The notes: generated from the sequence alone by a model not told the origin. 64,000 nt of DNA from Haliclona indistincta (GCA_964017065.1 OZ024790.1:6623422-6687421); one strand, 5' to 3'; positions 11,444-22,527 are shown, numbered from the stretch's first letter. Made by a program: numbers and translations.

Positions 11444-12528
11444 CTTAATGCTCTTCCCACTACTATCTATTTTAATGAAAGTGTAAGTGCTACTGACCTT
11501 GAAAACAATCATGCATGTTGGCACAAATCCTGCCACTTAAAGTTCAACAACACCAAGCTTAACAAAGTTAAGAAAAGACAAACAACAGATATAGAGGCAG
11601 AGTCTTCTGATGAGCAAAGACCCCCTAGCAAACGGCAAGCGCGCGATTAGAGTTGATGCCTGTGTATTTTGTTTGAAGGGTAATGACAAGTGCATGTGCA
11701 ACAAGTGCATGTGCAACATGCACTTGAGCATGGGGAGAAAATGATCAAAGTTCGGACAGCAGATAGTGATGTAATTGTCATTCTTATAGGTGTATACTTT
11801 GACCTAGTCTTGATTCAACCATCTGCTGAAATTTGGGTAGCATTTGGCACAGGAAAAAACTTCCGATTCTACAGTATTAAAGCCATATCTACCTGCATAG
11901 GTGAGCAAAATGCACGAGCATTACCAGTCTTTCATGCATGGAGTGCCCGGGCTGTGATACAACTTCTGCATTCAGAGGTAAAGGCAAGAAAACAGCTTGG
12001 CGTGCATGGAAAGCTATTCAGGAAGTCACCCAAACATTTAATTTCCTGGCTGCTAATCCATTTCAACATTTGGAGTGTAACTCAGGTCACTTTCAGAAGA
12101 TTGAAAAATTAACTGTTGTGCTGTATGATAAAACCAGTTCATTGAGTTTGGTGAATGAAGCTAGAGAGGAACTATTTTGCCGCAAAAACAGAAATGTATT
12201 AGACAACATACCACCAACACAGAATGCACTTCTACAGCACACAAAAAGGTCTATATACCAAGCTGGGATATGGACAACTAGCTATCTAGCACACCAAGTA
12301 TTGCCATCTCCAAGTGAATTTGCTTGGTCAAGGAGTCCACCAGAAAATATGTGGGCACCTATTTGGATAACAATACCTGAGGTTTCTAAGGCATGCAACC
12401 AATTGATTAAATGTTCCTGCAAGGGACTCTGTACTAAATGTAAGTGTGCAAAGGCTAGCCTGGCGTGTTCTCCACTATGCAGTTGTAAATTCAATCGATA
12501 CTCTTCAACCAACAGTGCACAAGAATAA
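11444..12528 (+). pseudogene. Degraded TE-encoded protein with a PIN/FEN-like core and Cys-rich C-terminus
   Basis: Four frame segments are read in order. From 11444: a piece with HACWHKSCHLKFNNTKL. From about 11588: a piece with CVFCLKGNDKC. From 11690: TADSDVIVILIG...ARALPVFHAW. From 11938: GCDTTSAFRGKGKKTAW through to a Cys-rich end (CSCKGLCTKCKCAKA...CSPLCSC), stopping at 12526-12528. The Asp-rich strand followed by a GCDTTSAF loop resembles PIN/FEN1-type nuclease folds. This protein is familiar to me as a repeated, unnamed ORF in cnidarian and sponge genomes and is probably transposon-encoded. At least three frame breaks (about 11575, 11690 and 11935) make it a pseudogene. Confidence 0.6.
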
Positions 12529-12650
12529 CAACGAACAAACATCACTTAAAATTGATTTGCTTGTGATTATTTGTTCTTACTCATGATAATTATTGTGTTG
12601 AATACTCAAGCAAATATAATTTATCACAAATTATACAATGTACTGTGTAT

Positions 12651-14588
12651 TATCATTGCCGATCGGCAATGATATGTAGGGATGACCTCGAACTAAGATG
12701 GCGGCTACTCATGTGTGAAAATGAGTTTTTGCAATTTTCTCTGCTGTTATACATTTCTACTGCATTTTAACTATCTCTGAGGGAATCTCAAGTGCAAGCG
12801 CTTGTAGGAAGTTCATGAAAGTCGCCTGGACTGCTTGCTCGACGACGAAAATCAAGATGGCGACTCTCAGAGAGCAGTTGCAGATCTTCGCTGTTTTAGC
12901 GTTTCTCGAGATTCCAGACATCTAGGATTGATCAGACGATTGTTCTGAGCATGAAAATACCTTTGGCGAAGCTGGCAGACGTTTCTAAAGTGGTAAACTA
13001 AAATCGCCGCCCACGCGAATTGTTCATCTTCTTTCTTCTTTCTTTCCTCTTTCTTTCTTTCTTCTTTCAGTAAGCCTAGCGCTGTCCTGAGTGAACGAAT
13101 CACTACCAAACCTGCACCATCGCATGTGTGTATATCTGGGGTAGTGCACTTGCTTCTTAGATAGGCATCAAACACTACCAGAAGCGAGTAATCCTTGAAA
13201 AACATGGGTTTTGGGCCGTTTTGGACTGAAGACGCCATTAAATATTTAACCCTCTTGATGCTCGTATCATTAACTCCGCCCACATCAGTTTTGCAGCTAT
13301 CTCGATCGATATACTGCGTTTTGTCTCTGCTCTGGACGCTTCAGCGCGCAAGCCAGAGGTATGAAATTTGTCTAGAGCAGTACTATACCCTAAGTAACAC
13401 TGATCTGTTCGTTAAAGCTTCAGATGGCGGGTTAAAACTGACATACCCAGACGTGAACAAGTATTCTAAGTTACCGGCAGCAATATTCTACGCACAGTAA
13501 GGTTCCTACACCACGCAGATAAGTTGTAAAGGACTAGAAGCCTCTGTGAGTGTGATATTGACATCAACAAGGTTCTACTAGGCGTGCTCGCTCGTACGCG
13601 TACGGCTTGCAGCATCATGAGTTGTCAGTATTAGTCTCTTCCTTCATCCATTACTGTACTAACAAGTATCATGTTGTCAAATCATACCTGGACTTGATAT
13701 TTTGCTGTCTGTGTCCTTAACCTCTTTACTATTTTAAACCTTTTAATGAATGATTGGTAATAATTATTAAACATTATTTTAAACTACACTCCTTACTCTC
13801 CAGACCCTAGCTGTGCACGTTCACATCTGTTAGACTAGTAACTGCTGCTCACAGAGTTGTCAAAATGAAATAACATCTAACATAGAATACAACTAATAAG
13901 TTCAAACTGATAGTGATCAAAAAAGTAACAGGAACAAGTAAAGTAAAAAAGCTTTTAATAAAAAAACTGGAAAGTGTAGGGATGACTCTTAAAAAAGGAA
14001 AGGAACAAGATGGGATGATGCTTGCAAAAGTAAAGGAACAAGATGGAATAATGCTAAGCTTGCAAATGTAAAAGTCCCAAGTATCCCTACATCAGCGGCT
14101 TGAAGGAGGACGCAGTCTGATGGAGTAATTGACAGTTGTAAATAACTAGAGGTATATGTGTTTAGGAGGACGCAGTCCGAGGAAGTAGTTGACAGTTGTA
14201 AATAACTAGATGTATCTGTGTTTGGAGGACGCAGTCCGATGAAGTAATTGATGATTGTAAATAACTAGAGGTATCTGTGTTTAGGAGGACGCAGTCTGAT
14301 GAAGTAGTTGACAGTTGTAAATAAGCTGCAGGTAGCTGTGTTTGGAGGACGCAGTCCGATGAAGTAATCGACGATTGTAAAGGTATAGGAAGAGGATTCC
14401 GTATTTGTCAGTTGCGTCGCAGCAAGCCGCTGATGTAGGGATACTTGGGACTTTTACATTTGCAAGCTTAGCATTATATTCCATCTTGTTCCTTTACTTT
14501 TGCAAGCATCATCCCATCTTGTTCCTTTCCTTTTTTAAGAGTCATCCCTACACTTTCCAGTTTTTTTATTAAAGCTTTTTTACTTTAC
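12651..14588. mobile_element. Hairpin-ended foldback element, copy B (uninterrupted)
   Basis: Second copy of the element at 3907-7984, without the 2.2-kb insertion. It has the same 22-bp start palindrome (12654-12675), GTAGGGATGACC, AAGATGGCGGC, a CTTT-rich tract near 13030-13060 and a terminal foldback. Its uninterrupted middle near 13758 gives the empty site that proves the insertion in copy A. No coding frame is supported. Confidence 0.8.
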
Positions 14589-14590
14589 TT
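13941..14590. repeat. Terminal foldback of copy B with internal tandem repeats
   Basis: Inverse arms at 13941-14102 and 14423-14590 enclose five tandem units of about 59 bp starting GGAGGACGCAGTC. Copy A has four units. Confidence 0.85.
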
Positions 14591-15222
14591 TAAATAATAG
14601 GATTAGTTGGTTATGACAAAATGGCCGCCGTTTAGCAGCATTTTTGATGCTGATATTGGTTGTGGAATATTTAAGATTTTTGTTGGGCTCCTAGGCTAAT
14701 ATTGTTTAGAATGTTGAAGTAAAGCTGCATCAGTGCAAAATTTGACGCTTTTGTCCGCAAATGCACGGTAATTTCATTAATCTAGCTACTTGACTAAGAG
14801 CTGTCCTGAAGTTTACATGTAGATGGAATCTACAAGTACCTAGGTAGTCAGCTATGGGCACGTTTGTCGTCAGAGAGGTCCAAGATGGCCGTCAAGGTGA
14901 GCCAGCTCGAGAACGAAAGCACTTTAGCAAAATCCACGAGTCAGATTGCAAGCCATTGTCGTGCTAAGCCTGTTCATACCTTTACCGAGTTTCAGAAGTG
15001 AGCGATGGTCTCTGCAGCTCGATGGACAGAAAGAATGAATGAACGAACGAACGACAGAGCAAGTACCGTAACCCTCGCGCATGCGCCGAGGGTTAATGAA
15101 GAAGAATGCATCATCAACAGCATAACGAACATTAGACCACAGCTAAGCCATGTTGACCAATCAGGTTGCGTAGCTGAGGGTCTATAAATCTCATAATGGA
15201 ATCCCGCCTCTGCCGCGACCTC
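14591..15222. other. Non-coding stretch
   Basis: No frame or repeat that I can support as a feature. It ends at the target duplication of the next element. Confidence 0.45.
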
Positions 15223-15803
15223 TAGCCTCGTACCCAGGCGCTAGTGAGGAGAAAAAATAAGCGCCTGGTATCTACTGCACACGCATGCGCTAAATATCCG
15301 TTTATTTTACTGTAAAATATTCCGATTATGTCATGAAAACGTGGTAGCGGTTATTCAGACCACGCCTCCATTATTAAACTTACAAGCAACTGACTGAGTA
15401 GCAACTCGATCGTCAGCTCTAGCTCTGGATTCGACAAATAACTTTGTGGTGAGCGTGCAGACGCAATAGTAGGCTTAATCGCGTCATTTATACCGCTCTT
15501 GTCAATCGATGTCGCTCGTTTCCGCTACCAGGAGCACCCAGTTGTTAAATTGTACTTCTGCTCTTGTGCTAGAGCTTCAAGAAAAGCCGCTAGAATACAG
15601 TCACGACAGCAGATTGCAAACAGGAAAGCTTCACGAACTGCTAAAAAACTGATGAATATTCATCACGTACTACAAACGTGTACGATGATAACCGGCGGCG
15701 GTGGAATTCCACCGCTAGTCGCGCATGCGTAAGCAGTGTATACCAGGCGCTGTTTTTTCTCCCCCTTCGCTCCACCCCCTTCTAGCGCCTGGGTACGAGG
15801 CTA
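15223..15803. mobile_element. TIR element with 10-bp target duplication (TAGCCTCG family)
   Basis: Inverted ends TAGCCTCGTACCCAGGCGCT and AGCGCCTGGGTACGAGGCTA, continuing inward to ACACGCATGCGC. It is flanked by an identical 10-bp direct repeat, CCGCGACCTC (15213-15222 and 15804-15813). A 9-10 bp duplication is typical of Mutator-like (MULE) elements. No transposase is present, so it is non-autonomous. Confidence 0.85.
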
Positions 15804-15939
15804 CCGCGACCTCATAATGGAATCCCATCATACGGCGCAGATTACGGTTCTGTGAGCGGAGTTCTACTGAATAATTTTTACAACGCTCGCGTGTCCTTGC
15901 TCGTCGTTCGCGTCGTTTCTGTTTGCTGTTGCTATGGTC

Positions 15940-16076
15940 TAGACAGTGCATCCAATCGGATCTACGCGATGTAGAAGCCCTCGCGCCGTTACCATAGCGC
16001 CCTCGCTACGCTCGGACGCTATATAGCAACGGCTCTCGGGCTTCTAAATCGCGTAGATCCTCGGATGCGCTGTCTA
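15940..16076. repeat. Long palindrome with CG-rich loop
   Basis: Arms starting AGACAGTGCATCC and ending GGATGCGCTGTCT, with GGATCTACGCGAT opposite ATCGCGTAGATCC. The loop holds repeated GCCCTCGC. Same design as the elements at 1049, 17971 and 58975. Confidence 0.8.
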
Positions 16077-16151
16077 AATCTATTATTTAGAGTATAGCTC
16101 AATGTTATTGACCAATCAGATTTACTAGATCCAAGGATCTATTTGCTGTAG

Positions 16152-16218
16152 AGACCATCCGCGAACGGATAGAGTCCATCCGCGAACAGATAGAGTCCTT
16201 CCGCGAACAAATAGACCA
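16152..16218. repeat. Three tandem copies of an approximately 23-bp palindromic unit
   Basis: ATCCGCGAACGGATAGAGTC, ATCCGCGAACAGATAGAGTC and TTCCGCGAACAAATAGA follow one another. The first unit is itself a palindrome, ATCCGCGAACGGAT; the later ones have lost it. Confidence 0.7.
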
Positions 16219-16385
16219 CAGTTTGCTTAGTGAGAGTACAAGCCTAGCCTCGTCCCCAGGCCCCGCCTCCCAAAGCTGAGGAGAGGGCCTGGTACAGACT
16301 GTCAGCGCATGCGCCGGAATTCACGGAATTCCAGAAACCACCGGATATTTTCCGTTCATTATTGCTACACTTTACGTCACAGATC

Positions 16386-17530
16386 ATGGCGGAAGTTAGT
16401 AGAGCAGATTTCGAGGCTACTATGTTGTATGCACTCCAGTGCATCGGATGTTCACATTTGAAACCAAAGCCAGAACAGTTAGCCATGTATATGAAGGCTG
16501 TGATGTTTTCGTGTGGAGATATTGTGCTGTCAAGTTTTACCATTCGTTTTCAACCACAAGTAGAGTAACCCGGGGCTATTTCGTGACGTTTTGGCGTTAG
16601 AGCGTTCGTTCGACTTTACTTGACTGCTAACTCTTTTCGCGTACCCAGGATCCAAATTTTACTTGCACCTACAGAATTAGCAGTCTTATTCGAACTGCTC
16701 ACATATAAATTTATGCTGATACAGTGTAAGAATATTGGACAGCAAGCCGTTTTTTCACTCGACCGTCTTGGGGCTATTTCGACACCACCGGGGCTATTTC
16801 GAGACGGATTGCATCATGGATAAAGCTGTAAGTGCACGCATGCATGATGCAGATCACTAGTACTGTTGATTGTTATACTCTTAATTCTGCCTCGCAGATA
16901 TCAGAATGCTGTTGTTATATTGGCTGGACGGTGGAAGAGTTACAGTACGAGACTTTCATCTGCACGTACCATACTGCACCTCAGAGCTTTCTGTTCTTGA
17001 TTTGACTTATTTTTTGTTACCATACTATTTAAATGAGTGAACACTTACCTTGTCTGCAACAAAACTGGCAAAAAACCAGCTGAAAAGCGCACAAAAACAG
17101 CAAAAAACAACCGCAAATCTCAGCGTTTTGTTAACGATTATTGTTTTTTCCCCGCTTATTTTTCTCTCAAGCGCTTTCTATTGGTCAACGAGTCTGGTAC
17201 CAGTGTATAGAGGAATCTATTCTCATGTTAGCAGTACCAGGCTCGACATTCACAATCGTTGCTATCGAATGTTACGACGGAAAGAGCGAAGGTAGTCAAG
17301 CGGGGCTATTCCGTAAGTAAGTTTGGCTTCCTCAATTGATTTGTATGTGTCACGAAATAGCCCCGTCACGAAATAGCCCCGTGTTACTCTACAGTCGTAC
17401 TGACAGCCTAGTAGTAGTTGTCTCTCTGTTGGTGTCTCTTATGGGTGACCAGGTGGATGGCTTACGGCAAAAGGGAGTGAAAGCTGCAATAATATCGCCC
17501 GTAGGCAAAATTATTATATACGTCACATAA
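16386..17530 (+). pseudogene. RecQ-like helicase fragment, split by an insertion
   Basis: Left piece (16386-16560) contains FEATMLYALQCIGCSHLKPKPEQ, a region like the Q-motif end of RecQ helicases. After the insertion the frame from about 17392 reads DSLVVVVSLLVSLMGDQV, then GLRQKGVKAAII, which matches helicase motif Ia and the following helix. The ATP-binding motif I that should lie between them is not recognisable, and the frame stops at 17528-17530. It is cargo of the surrounding TIR element and cannot make a working helicase. Confidence 0.6.
16561..17391. mobile_element. Nested TIR element (GGGGCTATTTCGTGAC ends)
   Basis: Left end TAGAGTAACCCGGGGC and right end its inverse, GCCCCGTGTTACTCTA. 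The inner word GGGGCTATTTCG recurs at 16780-16800 and 17298. TA may be the duplicated target. It interrupts the helicase fragment. Confidence 0.75.
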
Positions 17531-17970
17531 ATAATTACCATCTAACGACGTCATCGCAATTAAATTCCCATGAATAATAGACGCATGCGCACACAGTGTG
17601 TACCAGGCCCTCTCCTCAGCTTTGGGAGGCGGGGCCTGGGGACGAGGCTAAGTACAAGCCATAAAAATTGTTATTACAAGAACACGTGATGTGAGGCTTG
17701 TACACGTGTGAGCGTGAGTGAGTTCCAGAACAAACTTCTTGTTGCGTCAGAAAGCCACTAGCAGACGCGAAAGAGATGGCGGAAGGACGGTAGGAGACGA
17801 GACAGAGTACCAGCAAGGTGTAACAAGACACAGAAAGCCGTTTAGCGACGTACTCTAGCTAAACTCGCCTGTGTTTTCCCATCGCTGAAGTAAGGCCGTG
17901 TTCTTTACAAAACATTTGCGCAGCGTCGAAAATTCCTTGTTGGATAGCAACGGTTGCTATACTCTAAGCC

Positions 17971-18111
17971 GGTTAGAGACCTCGGCCAACGGGATCTACG
18001 CGGTATAGAAACCCTCGCGTCGCCATAGAACCCTCGCGCTACGCGCTCATGTTCTATATGGCTTCCTCGGGTTTCTATACCGCGTAGATCCCTTGGCCTC
18101 GGTCTCTAACC
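17971..18111. repeat. Long palindrome with CG-rich loop
   Basis: Arms GGTTAGAGACCTCGGCC... and ...GGCCTCGGTCTCTAACC, with GGGATCTACGCGGTATAG opposite CTATACCGCGTAGATCCC. The loop contains ACCCTCGCG twice. Confidence 0.8.
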
Positions 18112-18171
18112 TATACGTAAACAGCTATAGTATTATTATTGTACTAGATGTGATTATATGTAATATACTGA

Positions 18172-18310
18172 GAATATTTAGGAGCAAATCGGTTCTTACA
18201 TAAGAACCGATTTGCTCCTAAATATTCGTCAGTTGATCATGCATTCTATAGCTCATGATGGATATGCAGTTTTATTCCATCATGAGCTATAGAATGCATG
18301 ATCAACTGAC
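18172..18310. repeat. Two adjacent perfect inverted repeats
   Basis: 18172-18198 is the exact inverse of 18201-18227 (27-bp arms, 2-bp loop). Immediately next, 18228-18262 is the exact inverse of 18276-18310 (35-bp arms, 13-bp loop). Single-copy, non-inverted relatives of both pieces lie together at about 33780-34075. Confidence 0.9.
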
Positions 18311-18926
18311 GAAAGAGAGAGTGAACAAGTTAATCATGCATACAGAAAGCACACCCGTACGGTAGACTGTGAAGACACAGTTATTTGAATATGCAGAATG
18401 TGATCATGAGCAGTATATAACTTGGGGGTAGATGCTAGTTGAGAATTATCATCGATCAACTGATGAACCATCATGCACAATAGACAGTATCAAATACAGT
18501 ATATACCAGTGTAACACAAGTTGCAGAACGTGGCATCGTAATATTTATGCAAATAAAATTATATCTGTGAAAGATTCCTTCGTACATGTCACTAATTTCC
18601 TACAATAATATACATGTAGCACATAATATTTCATCACTGAATATGCATTACTATTGTAGCCGTGACTTTTCATGTAATCAATTGCATTGAATGCATAAAG
18701 CAATACATCAAACTCACATGCTGTGTACACAATAAAGTTTTTCCACTAACCCATATAATTATGTCATTGAGTCAAGCTACTAATAGTCCATGCTCACATG
18801 ATCTCTTCTGATACAAGCTAGTCGCACCTCACAATAACATTCAGTTGAAGTCTAATTGCTACTATGACAATACATCAACAACCACGAAAATGCATGCGAG
18901 TCACAATCTCTCAGTGTGTACACATA
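18311..18926. other. Non-coding AT-rich stretch
   Basis: No gene or repeat that I can support between the inverted repeats and the GC-rich MITE. Confidence 0.45.
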
Positions 18927-19254
18927 CAGTACCGTTCACGAGTAAGTGGACCAACACCCGCGGCCGGGAGACTCGCAGGCAACCCGGGAGTAATTTTGTC
19001 TTGCGCGCGGAACCGTGTATCATTAACCGCGGCCTTTAGATTCGACTCCAGCTCGCGCAAGTCACACAACGACAACGTGAGTCTGCCTAGCTATATCTAG
19101 CGGGGCGCGGCGCGAGTGCACGCAAGGCTGCATGAGGGCCGCGGGTTAGTGTGGTGTGGGCAGCGGGTACACGTTCACGGACCCGCGGGCACCCCCGAGT
19201 AGTTACGCGCGGTTAGCCCGCGGGTTTGAGTACACTTACTCATGAACGGTACTG
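18927..19254. mobile_element. GC-rich MITE with TA target duplication
   Basis: Inverted ends CAGTACCGTTCACGAGTAAG and CTTACTCATGAACGGTACTG, flanked by TA on both sides. The interior is far more GC-rich than the surroundings and contains further inverted GC words (ACCCGCGG, CCGCGGG). TA flanks suggest the Tc1/mariner group. Confidence 0.75.
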
Positions 19255-19257
19255 TAA

Positions 19258-19545
19258 TCAGTTAATTTTCACTTGTTCATAAGCTTCATTGAGCTTTAGT
19301 GATATTGTTCCTTCATTATCTGAGCTGTCTTGAGTAGTGATGGTCTGTTCTTTGATAAAACCGGGAGTGTCATAGACCGCTGTAGCTAGCCCGGTGACTC
19401 CTTTATTAGCACTAATTGCTGTAGCATGTGATGATGGTCTCCTTCTCATAACACACCACACAATGATACTAGTGATAATAGCTGTACTGATGACTGATAT
19501 TATCCGACAATACACTAACAAGAACCACAGATACTGTAGTTACTG
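19258..19545 (-). pseudogene. Decayed duplicate of the copy B transmembrane/tail exon
   Basis: Strongly similar to the last exon of receptor copy B (20425-20696): the same TM residues, STAIITSIIVWCV, a VYDTP motif in place of IYDTP, and a NEAYEQV end in place of NEAYQQV. Near 19500, inside the TM segment, a small insertion shifts the frame relative to the splice acceptor, so a transcript using the same acceptor would hit a stop. Eroded relatives of the stalk exons lie at 19600-20060. It is a tandem 3' duplication of copy B, now broken unless a different splice site rescues it. Confidence 0.65.
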
Positions 19546-20424
19546 CAGTGAGGGAAATACACTGTGATGACATACACCAAGTTTTTGTTATTGTGTCATC
19601 AAGACATTGTTATTGTTGAAACTCACAAGTTGCCAATCAACTGCATCCCACTTCTACATTTGGTGTTTGTGAATAGTATACTACTGTTATTGTACATCTC
19701 ATTTGCTCTGTTATAGTTAAAGTAACAAGAACCACAGATATAGTTACTGTAGTGAGAGAGATCGAAACACAAACTAACAATGACACGCACAAAGTATTCT
19801 GCTAATGTGTCATCATGTTATTGTTGTTTTTGTAACTCACCAGTAGCTACAGGTCCACTGCATCCCACTATATCCGATGGTGTTTGTGAACAGCTCACAA
19901 CTATGTACACATTGTATGTACATGTATGTTGTTTGTGATATCAGTTATGGAATAATCTAACAACCAACCAGTTGTATAGCAAAGTTGATCACTAGTAGAA
20001 GTCTGAAACAGACCAACAGTTGGGAGTTGTGTAGTGATTGTAGTGAGCAGCAGCGCGGGGACTAAAATTGATTAATCAAATAATTATTGATGTCATCATT
20101 TGTGTCTCGACAGGTCTCAGAATGGTTCTGTAAAGTGAGATTCTCAGTCATATACAAGTTATTGTTGAGCTAACTTAAAGAGTGTTCTCTTTCATGCATG
20201 AATACTATTAATAATACATAATATTTTGTAGTACTTGTATCTCACACACTTATACATGTAGTCATCACTGAAAATCAGTAGTGAATACGAGCCCCACCAT
20301 CACATTATAACAGTTACTGAATTTAAGTATAATGAAACACAGTTACAAGCACAATTCACATGATTGTAAAATAATTATAAGTACAACATGAATAAGTTTG
20401 ACAGTTCCTGCACACATCATGTCA

Positions 20425-22362
20425 CTAAATATTCACTTGTTGATAAGCCTCATTATGTTTGAGTGGTATTGCCCCTCCATAAGCTACGTTGTCTTGAGTA
20501 GCGATGGTATGTTCTTTAATAGCATTAGGAGTGTCATAGATCACTGGAATTAGATCTTTTTTACTAGCATCAGATGTTGCTTTAGCATGTGATGATGGTC
20601 TCCTCCTTGTAACACACCACACAATGATACTAGTGATAATAGCTGTACTGATGACTGATACAAATACACTAACAAGAACAGCAGATACTGTAGTTACTGC
20701 AATAATGAAAAACACACAAATAATGTTGACAAACACTAAGAACATAATTTATTGTGTATAAACTTCTTGTTGTTACTTACCGATGAGCTTACCGATAACA
20801 GTAGAACCATTTCCGCCCACGGACTGTACTATAGTTGACGTTTGTGAATAGTTTTCTTGTGCTGTACATGTACAGCTCATTGAGTATATATTATGGTTGA
20901 ATACTTTGTAGTCATATGCATGCTCTATAACTATAATGCAGTGCTGCAAGAAAACTATTCACTATTCAATATTTACAAGAAAACTATTCACTATTCAATT
21001 ATATATAGATATATGTCACTTACAGATAGCTGTAGAAATATCTTGATTAGTGACACATAAAGCAGAGCTATAAAGTTGACAGACTTGTGTTGCAGTGATT
21101 GTGAAAAGCAGCAGCACTAAATAATTGTTAGATATTTTATAATTTATGCTAACCAATCACTGCAGAGTATGCACTGATAGGTCCTTGTCCCAGAGCATTG
21201 ACAGCAAACACTGTAATATAGTAGGTTACTCCTGGTACACCAGACACTGTGTAACTAGTCATAGAAGAGTTCACTTGTGTGTGTATCAGTGTGCTGTTAT
21301 CACTGGTATTATAAGACACTACATAGTGAAGGACTGGTAAACCATCTAGAGGCTAAAGCGACAAAAATAAATAATTGTTAATGTCAATGACATTAATTAT
21401 TGCATTCATACCTGCCATAAAATATTAATATTTGTTAGTTGTAACTGTACTATGAAGCTCACAATATCAGGAACTGTGCATGGTAACAAATTAACAGCTC
21501 ATAATTAGGAAATTCATACCATCATATGTGACTGTTAGTTGATCACTCCATGGTCCATGTTGTCCTGTACTGTCAGTAACAGCCACAGCAAATGAGTAGT
21601 TGTGTCCACGAGTCAACTGGTTTAGGTCAGTATCATCATCCGTTTCAGTATAATTATCAGTAGTCAGTATCAGTGACTCAACGTTGCTAGTACTGTAGCA
21701 CGAGCTAGAGCTACTGTAGTTAGTGATATTGATAGTGTAGTTGAAGACACAGTCTGTGGGTCCATTAGGAGGAGCTAGCCATGTTAGTGATACTATGTTG
21801 CTGGCAGTACTGATACTTAGCTTAGATGGAGAGTTTGCTGCACCTTTAGTAGACAATGCATGCATACATTGTTTAAAACAGTATACACACCTCTAAAAAT
21901 AAGCATTAATTTTACCTGCTATTGTGATTGTCTCTGAGAGTGAATTAGATATCTTTGATTGACAATCGATATTCTTGTCATGATCAGATATTTGAACACT
22001 ATGAATAGTGGCGATCGACATCACTGTTAATCCCACAACATGAGATACCAGAGTGTAATAGTCACTGGTAGCAAATGCATCATCGAATATGATGAGATCT
22101 CCTCTATACTGCCACTGCAATGGTGGTTTTGCCACTTCTGGTATATTGGTTACTCTAACAATAGTGCAGTTGATAGTGACATCTTGTCCAGGACAGGCTG
22201 ATAGTCCACTAGCTGGTTGAACAGGATGGAGTATGACTGTGTCTTCAACTTGTGCAGCTAATGATGAAGATAATTATCATAATAATAGTAAAGTAACTAA
22301 TATAAAGTCTCACCTCCTATGTTGAAGCCAACTGCAAGAACAAACAGAGCAATTGCAGTCAT
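20425..22362 (-). CDS. Ig/FN3 transmembrane receptor copy B (complete)
   Basis: Eight exons from the ATG at 22362 downward: 22314-22362, 21916-22257, 21520-21843, 21412-21473, 21154-21352, 21024-21116, 20781-20828, 20425-20696. All junctions are GT-AG and all phases agree, giving an uninterrupted 462-residue frame ending at 20425. Domains: signal peptide (MTAIALFVLAVGF); one Ig-like domain with its two Cys and the LQWQYRG Trp (about residues 17-130); FN3 domain 1 (about 131-240, LTWLAPPNGPTDC); a linker and FN3 domain 2 (about 260-325); a short stalk exon that itself resembles a hydrophobic leader (LLLFTITATQVC); a TM helix; and a tail of about 60 residues with tyrosines in IYDTP, VAYGGA and NEAYQQV. 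It is a type I cell-surface receptor. The ectodomain is shared with copies A and C, but the tail is unrelated to that of A. No sequence is long enough to tell the ligand. Confidence 0.85.
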
Positions 22363-22527
22363 GCTTTATAATAATGATCATAATGAAGCGCGCGTCTTGT
22401 TTTATAGCAATGGGGCGCGGGGTCATTCGATTTTTCGGTAGAACTAGAACGCGAACGAGGATGTCTGCATCTATCATGGCGTCCATCTGTCTTTTCTGTT
22501 TGACGTTTCTTATTATTCGATAAGGGG
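22363..22527 (-). promoter_or_regulatory. Upstream region of receptor copy B
   Basis: The 165 bp between the copy B ATG and the end of the 7-kb inverted repeat. The first 45 bp or so (TTTATAATAATGATCATAAT, then a GCGCGC word) are shared with copy C upstream of 39126, so they may include the transcription start. No TATA box is assigned. Confidence 0.35.

Larger units (their letters stand above)
16245..17650. mobile_element. TIR element with 10-bp target duplication carrying a helicase fragment
   Basis: Ends TAGCCTCGTCCCCAGGCC and GGCCTGGGGACGAGGCTA, extending inward about 60 bp. Flanked by AGTACAAGCC on both sides (16235-16244 and 17651-17660). Same family as 15223-15803. It contains a broken RecQ-like helicase fragment and a nested TIR insertion. 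Confidence 0.85.
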
